Part shown: positions 41,218 to 50,238 of the stretch, one piece after another | Position numbering within the stretch: the stretch's first letter is position 1 | Layout: each line of letters opens with the position of its first letter | NCBI RefSeq assembly: GCF_014204815.1 | Contig: NZ_JACHMC010000001.1 | Span: forward strand, 1,364,001-1,428,000 | Length of the DNA: 64,000 nt | DNA from: Micrococcus flavus | Lineage (GTDB): Bacteria; Actinomycetota; Actinomycetes; Actinomycetales; Micrococcaceae | Reading direction: 5' to 3' | Translations under genes and position numbers: made by a program | The notes under the pieces: model-generated | What the model was told of the DNA's origin: nothing | The model's input: only the letters and a program-made list of their open reading frames with translations | Database searches by the model: none

Positions 41218-43023
41218 TCAGGCCGGCATCCAGTCCCAGCCATACCAGAGGTCAGCCACAGTCACACGCCACAAGTCCTTGGCATAGCGCCGCCGATCCA
41301 TGCCGTCCGGCAGGGAGACGGATCCCGAAAGGGCCGTGGCAGCCACTGCGAAGAGCAATGGTTCCGGAAGGTGATCCTGTAGGACCTCCTGGTTCGGGCT
41401 CTCTACAAGGATCCGGCTGAGCTCCACCAGAGTTCGGGGTGAGTACTCACCAATTCGTGCCGGTCCGGTCCGTGGGGCTGGCTCGAGATCCGGCAGCGGA
41501 GCGGTCCGCTCGGCGTAGAAGGGTCCCGACCATGTGGGATCCGGGCCCTTCTGCTCGAAACCCCAGGAATTGTTGCCCAGCGGCACGGCCATCACCTCAG
41601 GCCAGATCCGCGCCAGAGCACCGAAGAGAGCTCGGTGGGACACCTTTTCCCCCATGGTCAGCGCGTCAGCCACGGCGGTCACCTCGGCGTCACCGAGTGG
41701 GTAGGCGATCGTTGCGTCCCGGCCGTAGTGGGCGATATGGGCGTGCAGGTACGTTCCTGAGCGGAACTGCCGAGCGTAGAGATACAACTTCTCTGCTCGG
41801 TCCTGGGCCGGCACCTCGTGGAACCAGCGCGTCAACGCCTCCTCGAGAGGTCGTCTGCGCGACTCCACCAGCAGGTCGGGGTTGGACCGCGCGCGCACCC
41901 GGCGCAGGGCATCGTCCGTGGTGTAGCGAAGCCTCTGGGCCATGCCGCCCTTGAGGAGCGGCCACTGTCCCAACATGATGCCCTCCCCCGGGGTGCGCGG
42001 GTTCGATCCCACATAGCGAGCGGTGTGGGCCTCTGACAGTGGCTGGCCACCCGACTGGAACAGGGTGGTCAGGATCCGCTCCCGTTCGCCGGTCGCATCA
42101 ATGGGGGTGGGCTGGGTGACCGTCAGTGGCATCCCCAAACGGTCCGTCATCATGCGAGCTACGAGCGGATCCGGCTCGTGCTCCTCACCGAAGGTGACGG
42201 CATGAACCTCCATGTCTCTGCCCTTGAGCAGCGCCAACAGGGTGCGAGAGTCCTTGCCTCCGGACAGTCGCAGCTGCACCGGCCGACCGTCGAGTACGGC
42301 CTCCACCCGATCCATCGCCCCCAGCATCGCTTCGGCCGCCGCCTCAGCACCCTCCTCCGGCGTATGGTCCTCGGTCAGCGTCGATCGGAGCCCCGGCGGG
42401 ACGACACCCAGCCGGGCCCGGCCTTGGACGATCTCCAACGACCGATCGACGGGCAGGCGGCTCACTCCCGCGAACGGACTGACCTCCTCGAGGCTGTACC
42501 CGGAATAGAGGTAGTGGGCGAGGTATCCCTCGTCGCGCCGCACCCCCGCCCGGCGGCCACCGGCCAGCGCCAGGGCCGGCAGTAACGGCCGGTTGGAGAC
42601 GTACACGTGTTCCGAGTCCTGTGCCCAGTAGAGACCGTCGAAAGCGGGCACGGTGGCCCACGCGGTCACCCGGTCCACGTGGCGTTCCACCATCACGGCC
42701 GCGTACTGACCCCATACAGGGCGGTCGTACCCGAGGCGGGAGCCGACCCGGCGGACATTCCGGATCAGCTCATCCCACACGGGATGGCCGCCGGTGACGG
42801 CCCACCGGTCCGCCTCGGCAGCGGCAAGCGCTGGGCCACCAGTGCGCTGGAAAACGAGGGCGACTGTCGTGACGGAGGGCTCCAAGATCACAGGCTCCTG
42901 GTCGTAGGCCGGGCCCACGAACGGTGCGTAACCGTCAGCGACGGCGCGCAGGCGACTCCGGGTGAGGTCGAGGGTGAGATCCCGGCGGGGCCGACGCGGG
43001 ACGGCGAGGAGGAACTCGGTCAC
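41218..43023 (-). CDS. Asparagine-synthetase-like amidotransferase, degenerate glutaminase domain
   Basis: 601 residues from GTG 43023, which overlaps the wecB stop by four bases (GTGA). The C-terminal half is a PP-loop synthetase with SGGKDSRTLLAL (254 on) and later HAVTFGEEHEPDPLVARMM. The N-terminal half has the shape of the Ntn glutaminase of AsnB (GQYAAVMVERHVDRVTAWATV, VSNRPLLPAL) but begins MTEFLL, with no Cys2 nucleophile, so it probably cannot use glutamine. It resembles beta-lactam synthetase or sugar-modifying AsnB relatives. Its A+T content is higher than its neighbours (23 of 60 bases in 41221-41280), suggesting acquisition. Coupling to wecB points to glycan modification. Confidence 0.75.
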   Translation of the reverse strand: MTEFLLAVPRRPRRDLTLDLTRSRLRAVADGYAPFVGPAYDQEPVILEPSVTTVALVFQRTGGPALAAAEADRWAVTGGHPVWDELIRNVRRVGSRLGYDRPVWGQYAAVMVERHVDRVTAWATVPAFDGLYWAQDSEHVYVSNRPLLPALALAGGRRAGVRRDEGYLAHYLYSGYSLEEVSPFAGVSRLPVDRSLEIVQGRARLGVVPPGLRSTLTEDHTPEEGAEAAAEAMLGAMDRVEAVLDGRPVQLRLSGGKDSRTLLALLKGRDMEVHAVTFGEEHEPDPLVARMMTDRLGMPLTVTQPTPIDATGERERILTTLFQSGGQPLSEAHTARYVGSNPRTPGEGIMLGQWPLLKGGMAQRLRYTTDDALRRVRARSNPDLLVESRRRPLEEALTRWFHEVPAQDRAEKLYLYARQFRSGTYLHAHIAHYGRDATIAYPLGDAEVTAVADALTMGEKVSHRALFGALARIWPEVMAVPLGNNSWGFEQKGPDPTWSGPFYAERTAPLPDLEPAPRTGPARIGEYSPRTLVELSRILVESPNQEVLQDHLPEPLLFAVAATALSGSVSLPDGMDRRRYAKDLWRVTVADLWYGWDWMPA

Positions 43024-44174
43024 GCCGGATCCCCCCCGTCGAAGGCCGACAGCCGCTCGCCCACGCCGAGCAGCTCGGCGATCGCCGAGACCGTGCGCTC
43101 CGCCGCGCGGCCGTCGCCGTAGGGGTTCACGGCCTGGGACATCGCGGTGTACGCGGCCTCCTCCGTGAGCAGGCGGGTGACCTCGTCGACCACCACCTGC
43201 TCGTCCGTGCCAATCAGGCGCACGGTGCCCGCGGTGACGGCCTCGGGGCGCTCGGTGTTCTCCCGCATCACCAGGACGGGCTTGCCGAGCGAGGGGGCCT
43301 CCTCCTGCACGCCGCCCGAGTCCGTGAGCACGACGTGCGCCACCGAGAGCAGGTGGGTGAACTCGCCGTACGCCAGGGGTTCGGTGACCAGGACGTTCCC
43401 GAGCCCCTCAAGGGCGGGCAGGACGGCCTCGCGGACCACCGGGTTGCGGTGCGCCGGGAGGACGAACGTGACGTCGTCGTGGGCCCGGGCCAGGCGGGCC
43501 AGCGCCCGTCCGACGCCGCGCATGGCGTCCCCCTGGTTCTCGCGCCGGTGGGTGGTCACCAGCACCACGCGACGGCCCGAGGCCTCCAGCGCGGCCAGGC
43601 GCTCGTCCTCGAAGGGCACCTGCGCGGCCACGGCCTCCAGCAGGGCGTCGATCACGGTGTTGCCCGTGACGTACACGTCCTCCGCGCGGACCGCCTCCCG
43701 CAGCAGGTTGTCCCGGCTGACCCGGGTGGGCGGAAGGTGCAGGGCGGCGATCTGGCTGGTGATCCTGCGGTTCGCCTCCTCAGGGAACGGAGAGAGGATG
43801 TCGAAGGAGCGCAGCCCGGCCTCGGCATGGACCACCTTGACGCCGCGGTTGAAGGCGGCGACGGCGGCCGCCGTCGAGGTGGTCGTGTCCCCCTGCACCA
43901 CGACGGCGTCCGGCCGCTCCTGCTCGAGGACGGCGTCAAGCCCGTCGAGGGTGCGGGCGAAGACCCCGTTGAGCGTCTGCCGCGGCTGGATGATGTTGAG
44001 GTCATGCGCCGGGTCGATGCCGAACAGCTCGTTGACCTGGTCGAGCATCTCCCGATGCTGGCCCGTGACGGTGACGACGCACTCGAACCGGTCGTCGGCC
44101 TGGAGCGCCTTCACGATCGGGGCCACCTTGATGGCCTCCGGGCGTGTTCCGTAGATGGGCATGACCTTGGGCAC
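43020..44174 (-). CDS. wecB: UDP-N-acetylglucosamine 2-epimerase (non-hydrolysing)
   Basis: 384 residues. It begins MPKVMPIYGTRPEAIKVAPIVKAL. GQHREMLDQVNELFGI, VQGDTTTSTAAAVAAF, HAEAGLRS, and TDSGGVQEEAPSLGKPVLVMRENTERPEAV are all intact. It interconverts UDP-GlcNAc and UDP-ManNAc. With the WecC-like dehydrogenase at 60942 it can supply UDP-ManNAcA, a building block of Micrococcus teichuronic acid. It could alternatively act on the diacetamido sugar as WbpI does; the sequence looks nearer WecB/MnaA. Its leader is about 75 bases. Confidence 0.93.
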   Translation of the reverse strand: MPKVMPIYGTRPEAIKVAPIVKALQADDRFECVVTVTGQHREMLDQVNELFGIDPAHDLNIIQPRQTLNGVFARTLDGLDAVLEQERPDAVVVQGDTTTSTAAAVAAFNRGVKVVHAEAGLRSFDILSPFPEEANRRITSQIAALHLPPTRVSRDNLLREAVRAEDVYVTGNTVIDALLEAVAAQVPFEDERLAALEASGRRVVLVTTHRRENQGDAMRGVGRALARLARAHDDVTFVLPAHRNPVVREAVLPALEGLGNVLVTEPLAYGEFTHLLSVAHVVLTDSGGVQEEAPSLGKPVLVMRENTERPEAVTAGTVRLIGTDEQVVVDEVTRLLTEEAAYTAMSQAVNPYGDGRAAERTVSAIAELLGVGERLSAFDGGDPA

Positions 44175-44255
44175 GGTGCACTCCTGAAGGGTCTCATCGT
44201 CCAGCCGCGCCAGGACCCGGGCACGGCACTGACCGGGCGGGCCCCGGCCACCCCT

Positions 44256-44261
44256 ACTCTA
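44256..44261 (-). promoter_or_regulatory. Candidate -10 box of the wecB operon
   Basis: TAGAGT on the minus strand, 82 bases before the wecB ATG. It fits TANNNT. Confidence 0.4.
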
Positions 44262-44304
44262 CGCACGGGCCGGGCGCAGGGCCCGTCTCCACGGGACGCC
44301 TTGC

Positions 44305-44310
44305 TAGACT
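44305..44310 (+). promoter_or_regulatory. Candidate -10 box of the ABC exporter operon
   Basis: TAGACT within TTGCTAGACT, 65 bases before the permease ATG. Back to back with the wecB promoter. Confidence 0.45.
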
Positions 44311-44374
44311 CCCGGGGCGCGACCGACACCGGCCGCCGACGTTCCCCTGACCCATCGAGAGAGGGTGGATCCGC

Positions 44375-45268
44375 ATGGCCGAGTCCGCTGAGGCCGAGCA
44401 GCGCGGGGCGCCCGCCTCGGAAGTCCTGCGCGTCGACGGCACGGGCCTGGGCCGCGTGGGCGCCCGACCGGGCCTGGGCCGCTACGTGGCCTCGCTGTGG
44501 GACTACCGTTCCTTCATCCTCTTCGACTCGCGCTCCCGGATCGCGGGGGCCACCTCGACGAACGCCCTGGGGCGGATCTGGATGATCCTGAACCCGATCC
44601 TCGACGGCGGGGCGTACTTCCTGGTGTTCGGCCTCCTCCTGCAGACCGGCCGCGGGATCGAGAACTTCATCGCCTACCTGATCGTGGGCGTGTTCCTCTT
44701 CCGCTACACCTCCCAGGCCATCACGAACGGCTCCCGGTCGATCTCGTCGAACCTGTCCATCGTGCGGGCCTTCCAGTTCCCGCGGGCCACGCTGCCGATC
44801 GCCACCAATCTGCGCGAGCTCCTGCTCTTCCTCCCGACGCTGGCCGTGATGGTCGTCCTGATCCTGGCCATCCCGCCGCTGGAGGACATCACGTGGCGCT
44901 GGCTGCTGCTCCTCCCCCTCCTGGCCCTGCAGACCCTCTTCAACCTGGGCCTGTCCCTGCTGCTGGCCCGCGTGGTGGCCAGGTGGGCGGACGTCGCCAA
45001 CCTGATCTCCTTCGGCACCCGCATCTGGCTGTACCTCTCGGCGGTGTTCTTCAGCGTCGAGCGCTTCGAGCACATCCCGCCGCTGGTGACCGCCATGCAC
45101 CTCAACCCGATGTACTGCGTGCTGGACATCGCCCGGCAGTCGCTGCTGTACGGCACCGACGCCGACCCGCTGCGCTGGATCGTCCTGATCGCCTGGACCG
45201 TCGCCCTCCTGGCGCTGGGCACCCTGGTGTTCTGGGACGCCGAGGAGTCCTACGGGGAGGAGCGATGA
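44375..45268 (+). CDS. Polysaccharide ABC exporter, permease subunit (Wzm/TagG type)
   Basis: 297 residues. A cytoplasmic N-terminus of about 60 residues ends in SLWDYRSFILFDSRSR, then six hydrophobic helices. RIWMILNPILDGGAYFLVFGLLLQ and FQFPRATLPIATNLRELL are typical of the ABC-2 family that exports teichoic acids and O-antigens. It overlaps the ATPase gene by four bases (ATGA). Substrate: probably the lipid-linked glycan made by this region. Confidence 0.9.
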   Translation: MAESAEAEQRGAPASEVLRVDGTGLGRVGARPGLGRYVASLWDYRSFILFDSRSRIAGATSTNALGRIWMILNPILDGGAYFLVFGLLLQTGRGIENFIAYLIVGVFLFRYTSQAITNGSRSISSNLSIVRAFQFPRATLPIATNLRELLLFLPTLAVMVVLILAIPPLEDITWRWLLLLPLLALQTLFNLGLSLLLARVVARWADVANLISFGTRIWLYLSAVFFSVERFEHIPPLVTAMHLNPMYCVLDIARQSLLYGTDADPLRWIVLIAWTVALLALGTLVFWDAEESYGEER

Positions 45269-46143
45269 GCATGCAGCCGCACGCCGACGCCCTCGAAGTG
45301 ACGCGCCCGTCCGTGGTGGTGGACGAGGCGGCGATGACCTACACCGTCCGCTCGGCGGACGCCGTCCAGGGCGGCCGGAGGGCCTCCAGCGGCGTCCGGA
45401 CCACCGTGGTGGAGGCCCTCAAGCCGCTGACCTTCGCGGTGGAGCGGGGCGAGTCCGTGGGCGTGATCGGCACCAACGGCTCCGGCAAGTCCACGCTGAT
45501 GAAGCTGGTCACCGGCCAGCTGCAGCCCACCTCCGGACGCGTCTACGCCACCAGCACCCCCGTGATGCTGGGGGTGAACGCCGCCCTGGTGCGTCAGGTC
45601 TCCGGCGAGGACAACATCATGCTCGGGTGCCTGGCCATGGGGATGAGCCGCCGGCAGGCGCGGGAGAAGCGCGACGCCGTCGCCGCCCTCTCCGGCCTGG
45701 ACGACAAGGCGCTCGAGATGCCCCTGAAGGCCTATTCCTCCGGCATGGCCTCGCGACTCCAGTTCGCCATCGCGACCTCGGTGGACCCGGACATCCTGGT
45801 GATCGACGAGGCCCTGAACACGGGCGACGCCCAGTTCCGGGCGCGCACGCGGGCCCGGCTGGACGAGCTGCGCGAGCAGGCCGGCTGCGTCTTCCTCGTG
45901 AGCCACTCCCTGAGCACCATCCAGGAGATGTGCTCGCGGGCGATCTGGATCGAGCGCGGCGTCCTGACGATGGACGGTGATCCTGAACGGGTGACGCGGA
46001 CCTACCGGCGGTACACACGGCGCATGTCCGACGGGCGTGAGGACGAGGGCCGCGAGCTGCTCGCGGAGAAGCAGGCGGAGGTCGTCCGCCGCCGGATCGC
46101 CTGGGCGGACGGCACACCCCCGACAGGGACGACCCAGGGGTGA
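45265..46143 (+). CDS. Polysaccharide ABC exporter, ATP-binding subunit (Wzt/TagH type)
   Basis: 292 residues. Walker A is GTNGSGKSTLMKL, the signature is KAYSSGMASRLQFA, and Walker B is DILVIDEALNTGD. The switch His is in FLVSHSLSTIQEM. NAALVRQVSGEDNIMLGCLAMG is typical of the TagH/RfbE group. A short tail of about 40 residues follows; there is no long C-terminal carbohydrate-binding domain. It powers the partner permease. Its stop overlaps the next glycosyltransferase start (GTGA). Confidence 0.92.
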   Translation: MSMQPHADALEVTRPSVVVDEAAMTYTVRSADAVQGGRRASSGVRTTVVEALKPLTFAVERGESVGVIGTNGSGKSTLMKLVTGQLQPTSGRVYATSTPVMLGVNAALVRQVSGEDNIMLGCLAMGMSRRQAREKRDAVAALSGLDDKALEMPLKAYSSGMASRLQFAIATSVDPDILVIDEALNTGDAQFRARTRARLDELREQAGCVFLVSHSLSTIQEMCSRAIWIERGVLTMDGDPERVTRTYRRYTRRMSDGREDEGRELLAEKQAEVVRRRIAWADGTPPTGTTQG

Positions 46144-47972
46144 GCGGGACCGGGGCGGGAGCCCGGGGGCTCGGGCCGACCGTGCGACGCGGGGCCGGGC
46201 GCGCCCGCGTGGTCGGCCGCCGGGCCATGGACCGGGCCACCGCGGCGGGGAGGGGCGCCGCGCGGGCCGGTCGGGCGGCGCTCGGCGTCAGCACCCTGCC
46301 CGCTGTCGTCTGGACGGCGGCGTGGCGCGGGCCCGCCCCGAACGCCCGTCCGCCGGCGTGGCGCGTCCTGGTCCCCCTGCCGGCCCCGGCCGCGCTGCAC
46401 CGGGCGCTGACAGGCCTTCCGCGCCCCTCCTTGGACGCGTGGGCCCCCCTGGGACCCCGGCCCGCCGACGAGCCGGGCGTGCTCCTGGTGCCCGTGGGAC
46501 AGCTTGCAGCGGGGTCCTGGGAGCCCGACGCCGCAGCCGCACTGCTGGCCCGCCGCTCCCGGCGGCCGGGCGGAGACCTCCTGCACTCGGTGGTGCTCAC
46601 GGTCCCCGGCGGCGAGCGGTCGCTCGCGCGGGCCGTGCGCCGAGCCGCGGGCGGGCGGGTTCCGGGCGTGCTGGTCGCCTCGGGCGCGGTGCCCCCGGAC
46701 GGCTCCCCCGCCGCCGGGCGCCTGGCCGCCGCGCTGGGGCTCGCGGACGCCGTGCTGGTCCCCGACGCCTCCCGGTGCGAGCCGGCCCTGGCCCGGCTCG
46801 CGGCCGCCGCCGGCCGGGCCGTCGTCGGCCCGGCGGACGCGGACACCCCCGCGACCGAGCTCGCCGATCGCGGCCGGGCCGCCCGCCTCGACCTGGTCCG
46901 CGCGTCGGACGCCGTGCCGGGCGACTGGCCCGACGCACCCCGGGCGTCCCTGAGCGTGCGGCGGGAGCCGCGGCGCGTCGTCGTGGCCGGCCACGACCTG
47001 AAGTTCGCGGACGGGCTGATCGCCGAGCTGCGGGCCCAGGGCCACGAGGTCCGAGTGGACGCGTGGACCGGCCACGCCCGCCACGACGCCGAGGCGAGCC
47101 GCGCGCTGGCGGCGTGGGCCGACGTCGTGCACTGCGAGTGGTCCCTGGGGAACCTGGTGTGGCATTCGCGTCACCGCCGCCCGGGGACACGGCTGACGGC
47201 GCGCACCCACCTGCAGGAGGCCGCCACGGACTTCCCGGCACGGGTGCGCCGCGAGGCGGTGGACGCCTGGGTGTTCGTGGCCGAGCACGTGCGGGCCCAG
47301 CTCGTGCGGGACACCGGCCTGGACCCCGCCCGCACCCGCTGGATCCCCAATGCCGTTCGCCTGCCGGGGTCGGAGTGGTCCGCAGCCCACCCCGTGGATC
47401 CCACGCAGCGCTTCACCCTGGGCCTCGTGGGGGCCCTGCCGGAGCGCAAGGGGCTGGACCGCGCCCTGGACGTGCTGGCCCTGCTGCGCGCCGAGGACCC
47501 CCACTTCCGGCTCCGGATCCGCGGGCACCGCCCGGAGGACCTCGCCTGGGTGCGGGAGCGCCCCGCGGCCCGGGCGTACTACGCGGCCCAGCGGCGGCGG
47601 ATGGCCGAGGACCCGCTGCTCGCGGGCGCGGTGGAGTGGGACCCGCACGGACCGGACATGGACCGCTGGTACGCGTCCGTCGGCACGGTGCTGTCCACCT
47701 CGGACTTCGAGTCCTTCCACTTCACCCTGCCCGACGGCGCCGCGCACGGCCGCCTGCCGCGCTCGTTGGCCTGGGCTGGCGCGGACCTGCTCTACCCGGC
47801 GGACTGGCTCGCCCCGGACACCGCGGGGCTTGCCGCCGCAGTCCGGGACGCGGTGCGGGACCCCGAGGCATGGACGGCGTCCGTGCACGCGGCCCGGTCC
47901 TTCGTCGCCCGCACCTACGCCGAGGACCTCGTCCTGCCCGCCCTCGCCGACGCCGTGCTCGGCGTCCGCTGA
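46140..47972 (+). CDS. Glycosyltransferase, GT-B type, with a basic N-terminal part
   Basis: 610 residues from GTG 46140. Residues 1-55 are Arg/Ala/Gly-rich. About 60-280 form an Ala-rich region of unclear fold. From about 280 comes a GT4-like domain: RRVVVAGHDLKFADGLIAEL, ARTHLQEAAT, RWIPNAVRLPG, GLVGALPERKGLDRALDVL, and VLSTSDFESFHFTLPDGAAHG. The last domain is a paralogue of the C-terminal half of the gene at 56037. The proximity to the ABC exporter suggests assembly of its cargo. Donor and acceptor are unknown. Confidence 0.78.
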   Translation: MSGTGAGARGLGPTVRRGAGRARVVGRRAMDRATAAGRGAARAGRAALGVSTLPAVVWTAAWRGPAPNARPPAWRVLVPLPAPAALHRALTGLPRPSLDAWAPLGPRPADEPGVLLVPVGQLAAGSWEPDAAAALLARRSRRPGGDLLHSVVLTVPGGERSLARAVRRAAGGRVPGVLVASGAVPPDGSPAAGRLAAALGLADAVLVPDASRCEPALARLAAAAGRAVVGPADADTPATELADRGRAARLDLVRASDAVPGDWPDAPRASLSVRREPRRVVVAGHDLKFADGLIAELRAQGHEVRVDAWTGHARHDAEASRALAAWADVVHCEWSLGNLVWHSRHRRPGTRLTARTHLQEAATDFPARVRREAVDAWVFVAEHVRAQLVRDTGLDPARTRWIPNAVRLPGSEWSAAHPVDPTQRFTLGLVGALPERKGLDRALDVLALLRAEDPHFRLRIRGHRPEDLAWVRERPAARAYYAAQRRRMAEDPLLAGAVEWDPHGPDMDRWYASVGTVLSTSDFESFHFTLPDGAAHGRLPRSLAWAGADLLYPADWLAPDTAGLAAAVRDAVRDPEAWTASVHAARSFVARTYAEDLVLPALADAVLGVR

Positions 47973-48072
47973 CCGTTCCCCGTCCCCACTCCCCCGCACC
48001 CCGACCCGAGGAGCCGCCGTGCAGCCCGCGGGCGGTGGGACAGCGCCGCGACGACGGCACCGACCCGCACGG

Positions 48073-50238
48073 TCAGTCGGACTTCTCGAGCCCCACGGCT
48101 GCGCGCACCGCGGCCATGCGCATCCCCCAGGAATGGGCCCGCTGTGCCGCGGCCATCCCGGGTGCCCCCTCGGCGACCAGCCGCTGCAGGCCCGCCCGGA
48201 CAGAGGCGACGTCACGCTCGACGGCCGTGCCGAGGCCCTCCCCTTGCACGAGATCGGCGATCGCCATGTCCGAGAAGCAGAGGATCGGGTGGCTGCGCTC
48301 CACGAGGCTCATCGTCTTGAACGGGAACGCCAGGGCCGCGTACCCGGAGCCCAGGAGGACCGATCCGACAACGGAGCGTGTCAGCGGCACGTGCCACTCG
48401 AGCGGCACGGTGGTGATCCGGACCCCAGATCGGTCGGCGAGCCCGTGCCGCTCCAACAGCTCCTCGAGGTGCGCGCGTTCGCCCACCCGCACCACGAAGT
48501 CCAGCCGCACGTCCGCCTCGAGACCCGCGGCGGCCTCGAGGTAGAGGTCCAGCCCGTAGACGCTGCTCACGCCGCCGGCGTACAGCAGGGTGACCCCGTC
48601 CTCGGCGGGGAAGGCGTCTGCGGCGTCGACCACCGCCCGCGGTTCGACGCCAGGCGGCACCGCAACCCAGGCGTGACCTCCGCGGCCGTGCCGACGGATC
48701 AGGTCATCGAACAGCATTCCGGACTCCGTCGAGGGGGCAGCCAGGGCGTCCGCCGCCCCGGCCATCAGCTCCAGCTCCCTCAACCCGGCCGAGCGCACCT
48801 GCTCGCGCTGTGCGTCGTCGTCCAGGTACCCCTCCAGGTCATCGAGCCAATGGAGGTCCCGAACGAACCACATGCTGCGCCCGCCCGCCGCACGCACGCG
48901 GCCCAGGAGGTCCGCGAGGCCCTCTGCCACGGTCGGATCCGCGATCGGGGAGGTCGAGTTCTCCCCGTACAACAGGCCCGCGGGCCGTCCGGCGTCGAGG
49001 GCTCGCCGCACCAGGGCCGCTCGCCTTGCGAACACGGCCGGCACGGAGGAGATCCGCACCGCAGGCGCCGACGCGTCCATGGCTTCGGCCATGGCACGCA
49101 CCCGCAACGGGCGGGCACCGTCGGTGCGGTCCTCCAGCGGCGTGGTCGCGAAGAACACCTCGAGTGGGCCGTCATGCCGGAGGGCGGCGAGGTCCTCGTG
49201 GAGTGGCTCCACGGGACGCTGCATGGCCGCTGCATAAGCTCCCAGCAGGTCCGACGCCGGCTCCCGCACGAGCGCCGGGTGGGGTGCCGGCCCCGTGGCC
49301 GGCTCGCCCGCCAAGCAGGCGCGCAGCTCCGCCGCGAGGCGAAGGCCCCGTCCCGATCGCACATGCGGGTGCAGACGCAGCCAGTCGTGCATGCCGAGGA
49401 CGTCCTCGATCACCAGACGGTCCGCATGGCCCGCGTCCACCAGAAGGTCGGCGACCGCCGCGTGGTCTCGGGAAGAGCCCACGAGGACCACGTGGCTGGC
49501 CCCCCGAAGCCGGGTGCGGGCCACGTGCCGCAGGTCGCGGTCAGCGAGAAGGTCCCGGGCACGCAGGAGCGAGGACGCCGAGGCACTGTCAATTCCGGCA
49601 GAGGGCAGATCCGTCACCGCGGCTCGCAACGCCCTCTCTTGGGCGGCCAGGCGGTCCAGGTCATGCCGCTCCGGGTGGAGGAGCAGCACCTGCGGCGCGG
49701 GCGCGGGGGTCTCCAACAACGGCGTGATGTCCTCACCGTCGCCGGCGAGCGCGACCGGGGCGGGCCGCGGGTGGAGCAAGTGCGCCGCGCGCGATCCCTT
49801 CGACAGCGCCTTGTCGAACTCCCACTCGTCCTCCAGGAACAACCGGTCCACGGAGGACGCCACGCGGAGGACGTCTGCAGTGGCGTGCTCACGGGCGGCA
49901 GTGAAGTCCAGATCCCCGCGCCACAGCAACGGGACGAACTCCTCCTCCACGAACCGGGAGGCGAAGGCGCAGGCGCCCAGACCGGAGGCCAGCACGATGT
50001 CGTACCGCCCCGCCGCCATCACCCGTCGCAGTGAGCGGGCGATCTGGTTGCCCGCCGCGTGCAGCGCAGGGGCACCGGTCCAGGAGTAGATCGGTGCCGA
50101 CGGCAGGCCGGGCGTGCGGCGAAGCCACCGGTGTCCGCCGACGTCGAGGACGTCCACCTCGTGTCCGTGCAGCTCGGCGTCCTGCAGGAGTCGTCCCTCC
50201 GCGGGACCAGCCCCCGTGGTCATCAGCAGCGCCCTCAT
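48073..50238 (-). CDS. Large two-part glycosyltransferase-like protein
   Basis: 721 residues. Residues 1-165 begin as a GT-B N-terminal half (MRALLMTTGAGPAEGRLLQDAELHGHEVDVLDVGGH, with RYDIVLASGLGACAFASRF). Residues 340-720 form a second GT-B-like unit: LEVFFATTPLEDRTDGARPLRVRAMAEAM, SMWFVRDLHWLD, PPGVEPRAVV, VTLLYAGGVSSVYGLDLYLEAA and HPILCFSDMAIADLVQGEGLG. ATG 50238 overlaps the next gene's stop (ATGA). Donor and acceptor are unknown. It is the last gene of the minus-strand wbp-like operon. Confidence 0.7.
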   Translation of the reverse strand: MRALLMTTGAGPAEGRLLQDAELHGHEVDVLDVGGHRWLRRTPGLPSAPIYSWTGAPALHAAGNQIARSLRRVMAAGRYDIVLASGLGACAFASRFVEEEFVPLLWRGDLDFTAAREHATADVLRVASSVDRLFLEDEWEFDKALSKGSRAAHLLHPRPAPVALAGDGEDITPLLETPAPAPQVLLLHPERHDLDRLAAQERALRAAVTDLPSAGIDSASASSLLRARDLLADRDLRHVARTRLRGASHVVLVGSSRDHAAVADLLVDAGHADRLVIEDVLGMHDWLRLHPHVRSGRGLRLAAELRACLAGEPATGPAPHPALVREPASDLLGAYAAAMQRPVEPLHEDLAALRHDGPLEVFFATTPLEDRTDGARPLRVRAMAEAMDASAPAVRISSVPAVFARRAALVRRALDAGRPAGLLYGENSTSPIADPTVAEGLADLLGRVRAAGGRSMWFVRDLHWLDDLEGYLDDDAQREQVRSAGLRELELMAGAADALAAPSTESGMLFDDLIRRHGRGGHAWVAVPPGVEPRAVVDAADAFPAEDGVTLLYAGGVSSVYGLDLYLEAAAGLEADVRLDFVVRVGERAHLEELLERHGLADRSGVRITTVPLEWHVPLTRSVVGSVLLGSGYAALAFPFKTMSLVERSHPILCFSDMAIADLVQGEGLGTAVERDVASVRAGLQRLVAEGAPGMAAAQRAHSWGMRMAAVRAAVGLEKSD

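Noticed and set aside
43020-44174. wecB as a hydrolysing epimerase (NeuC-like) for sialic acid
   Set aside because: The N-terminal and C-terminal motifs match the non-hydrolysing type, and no neuB or neuA gene is near.
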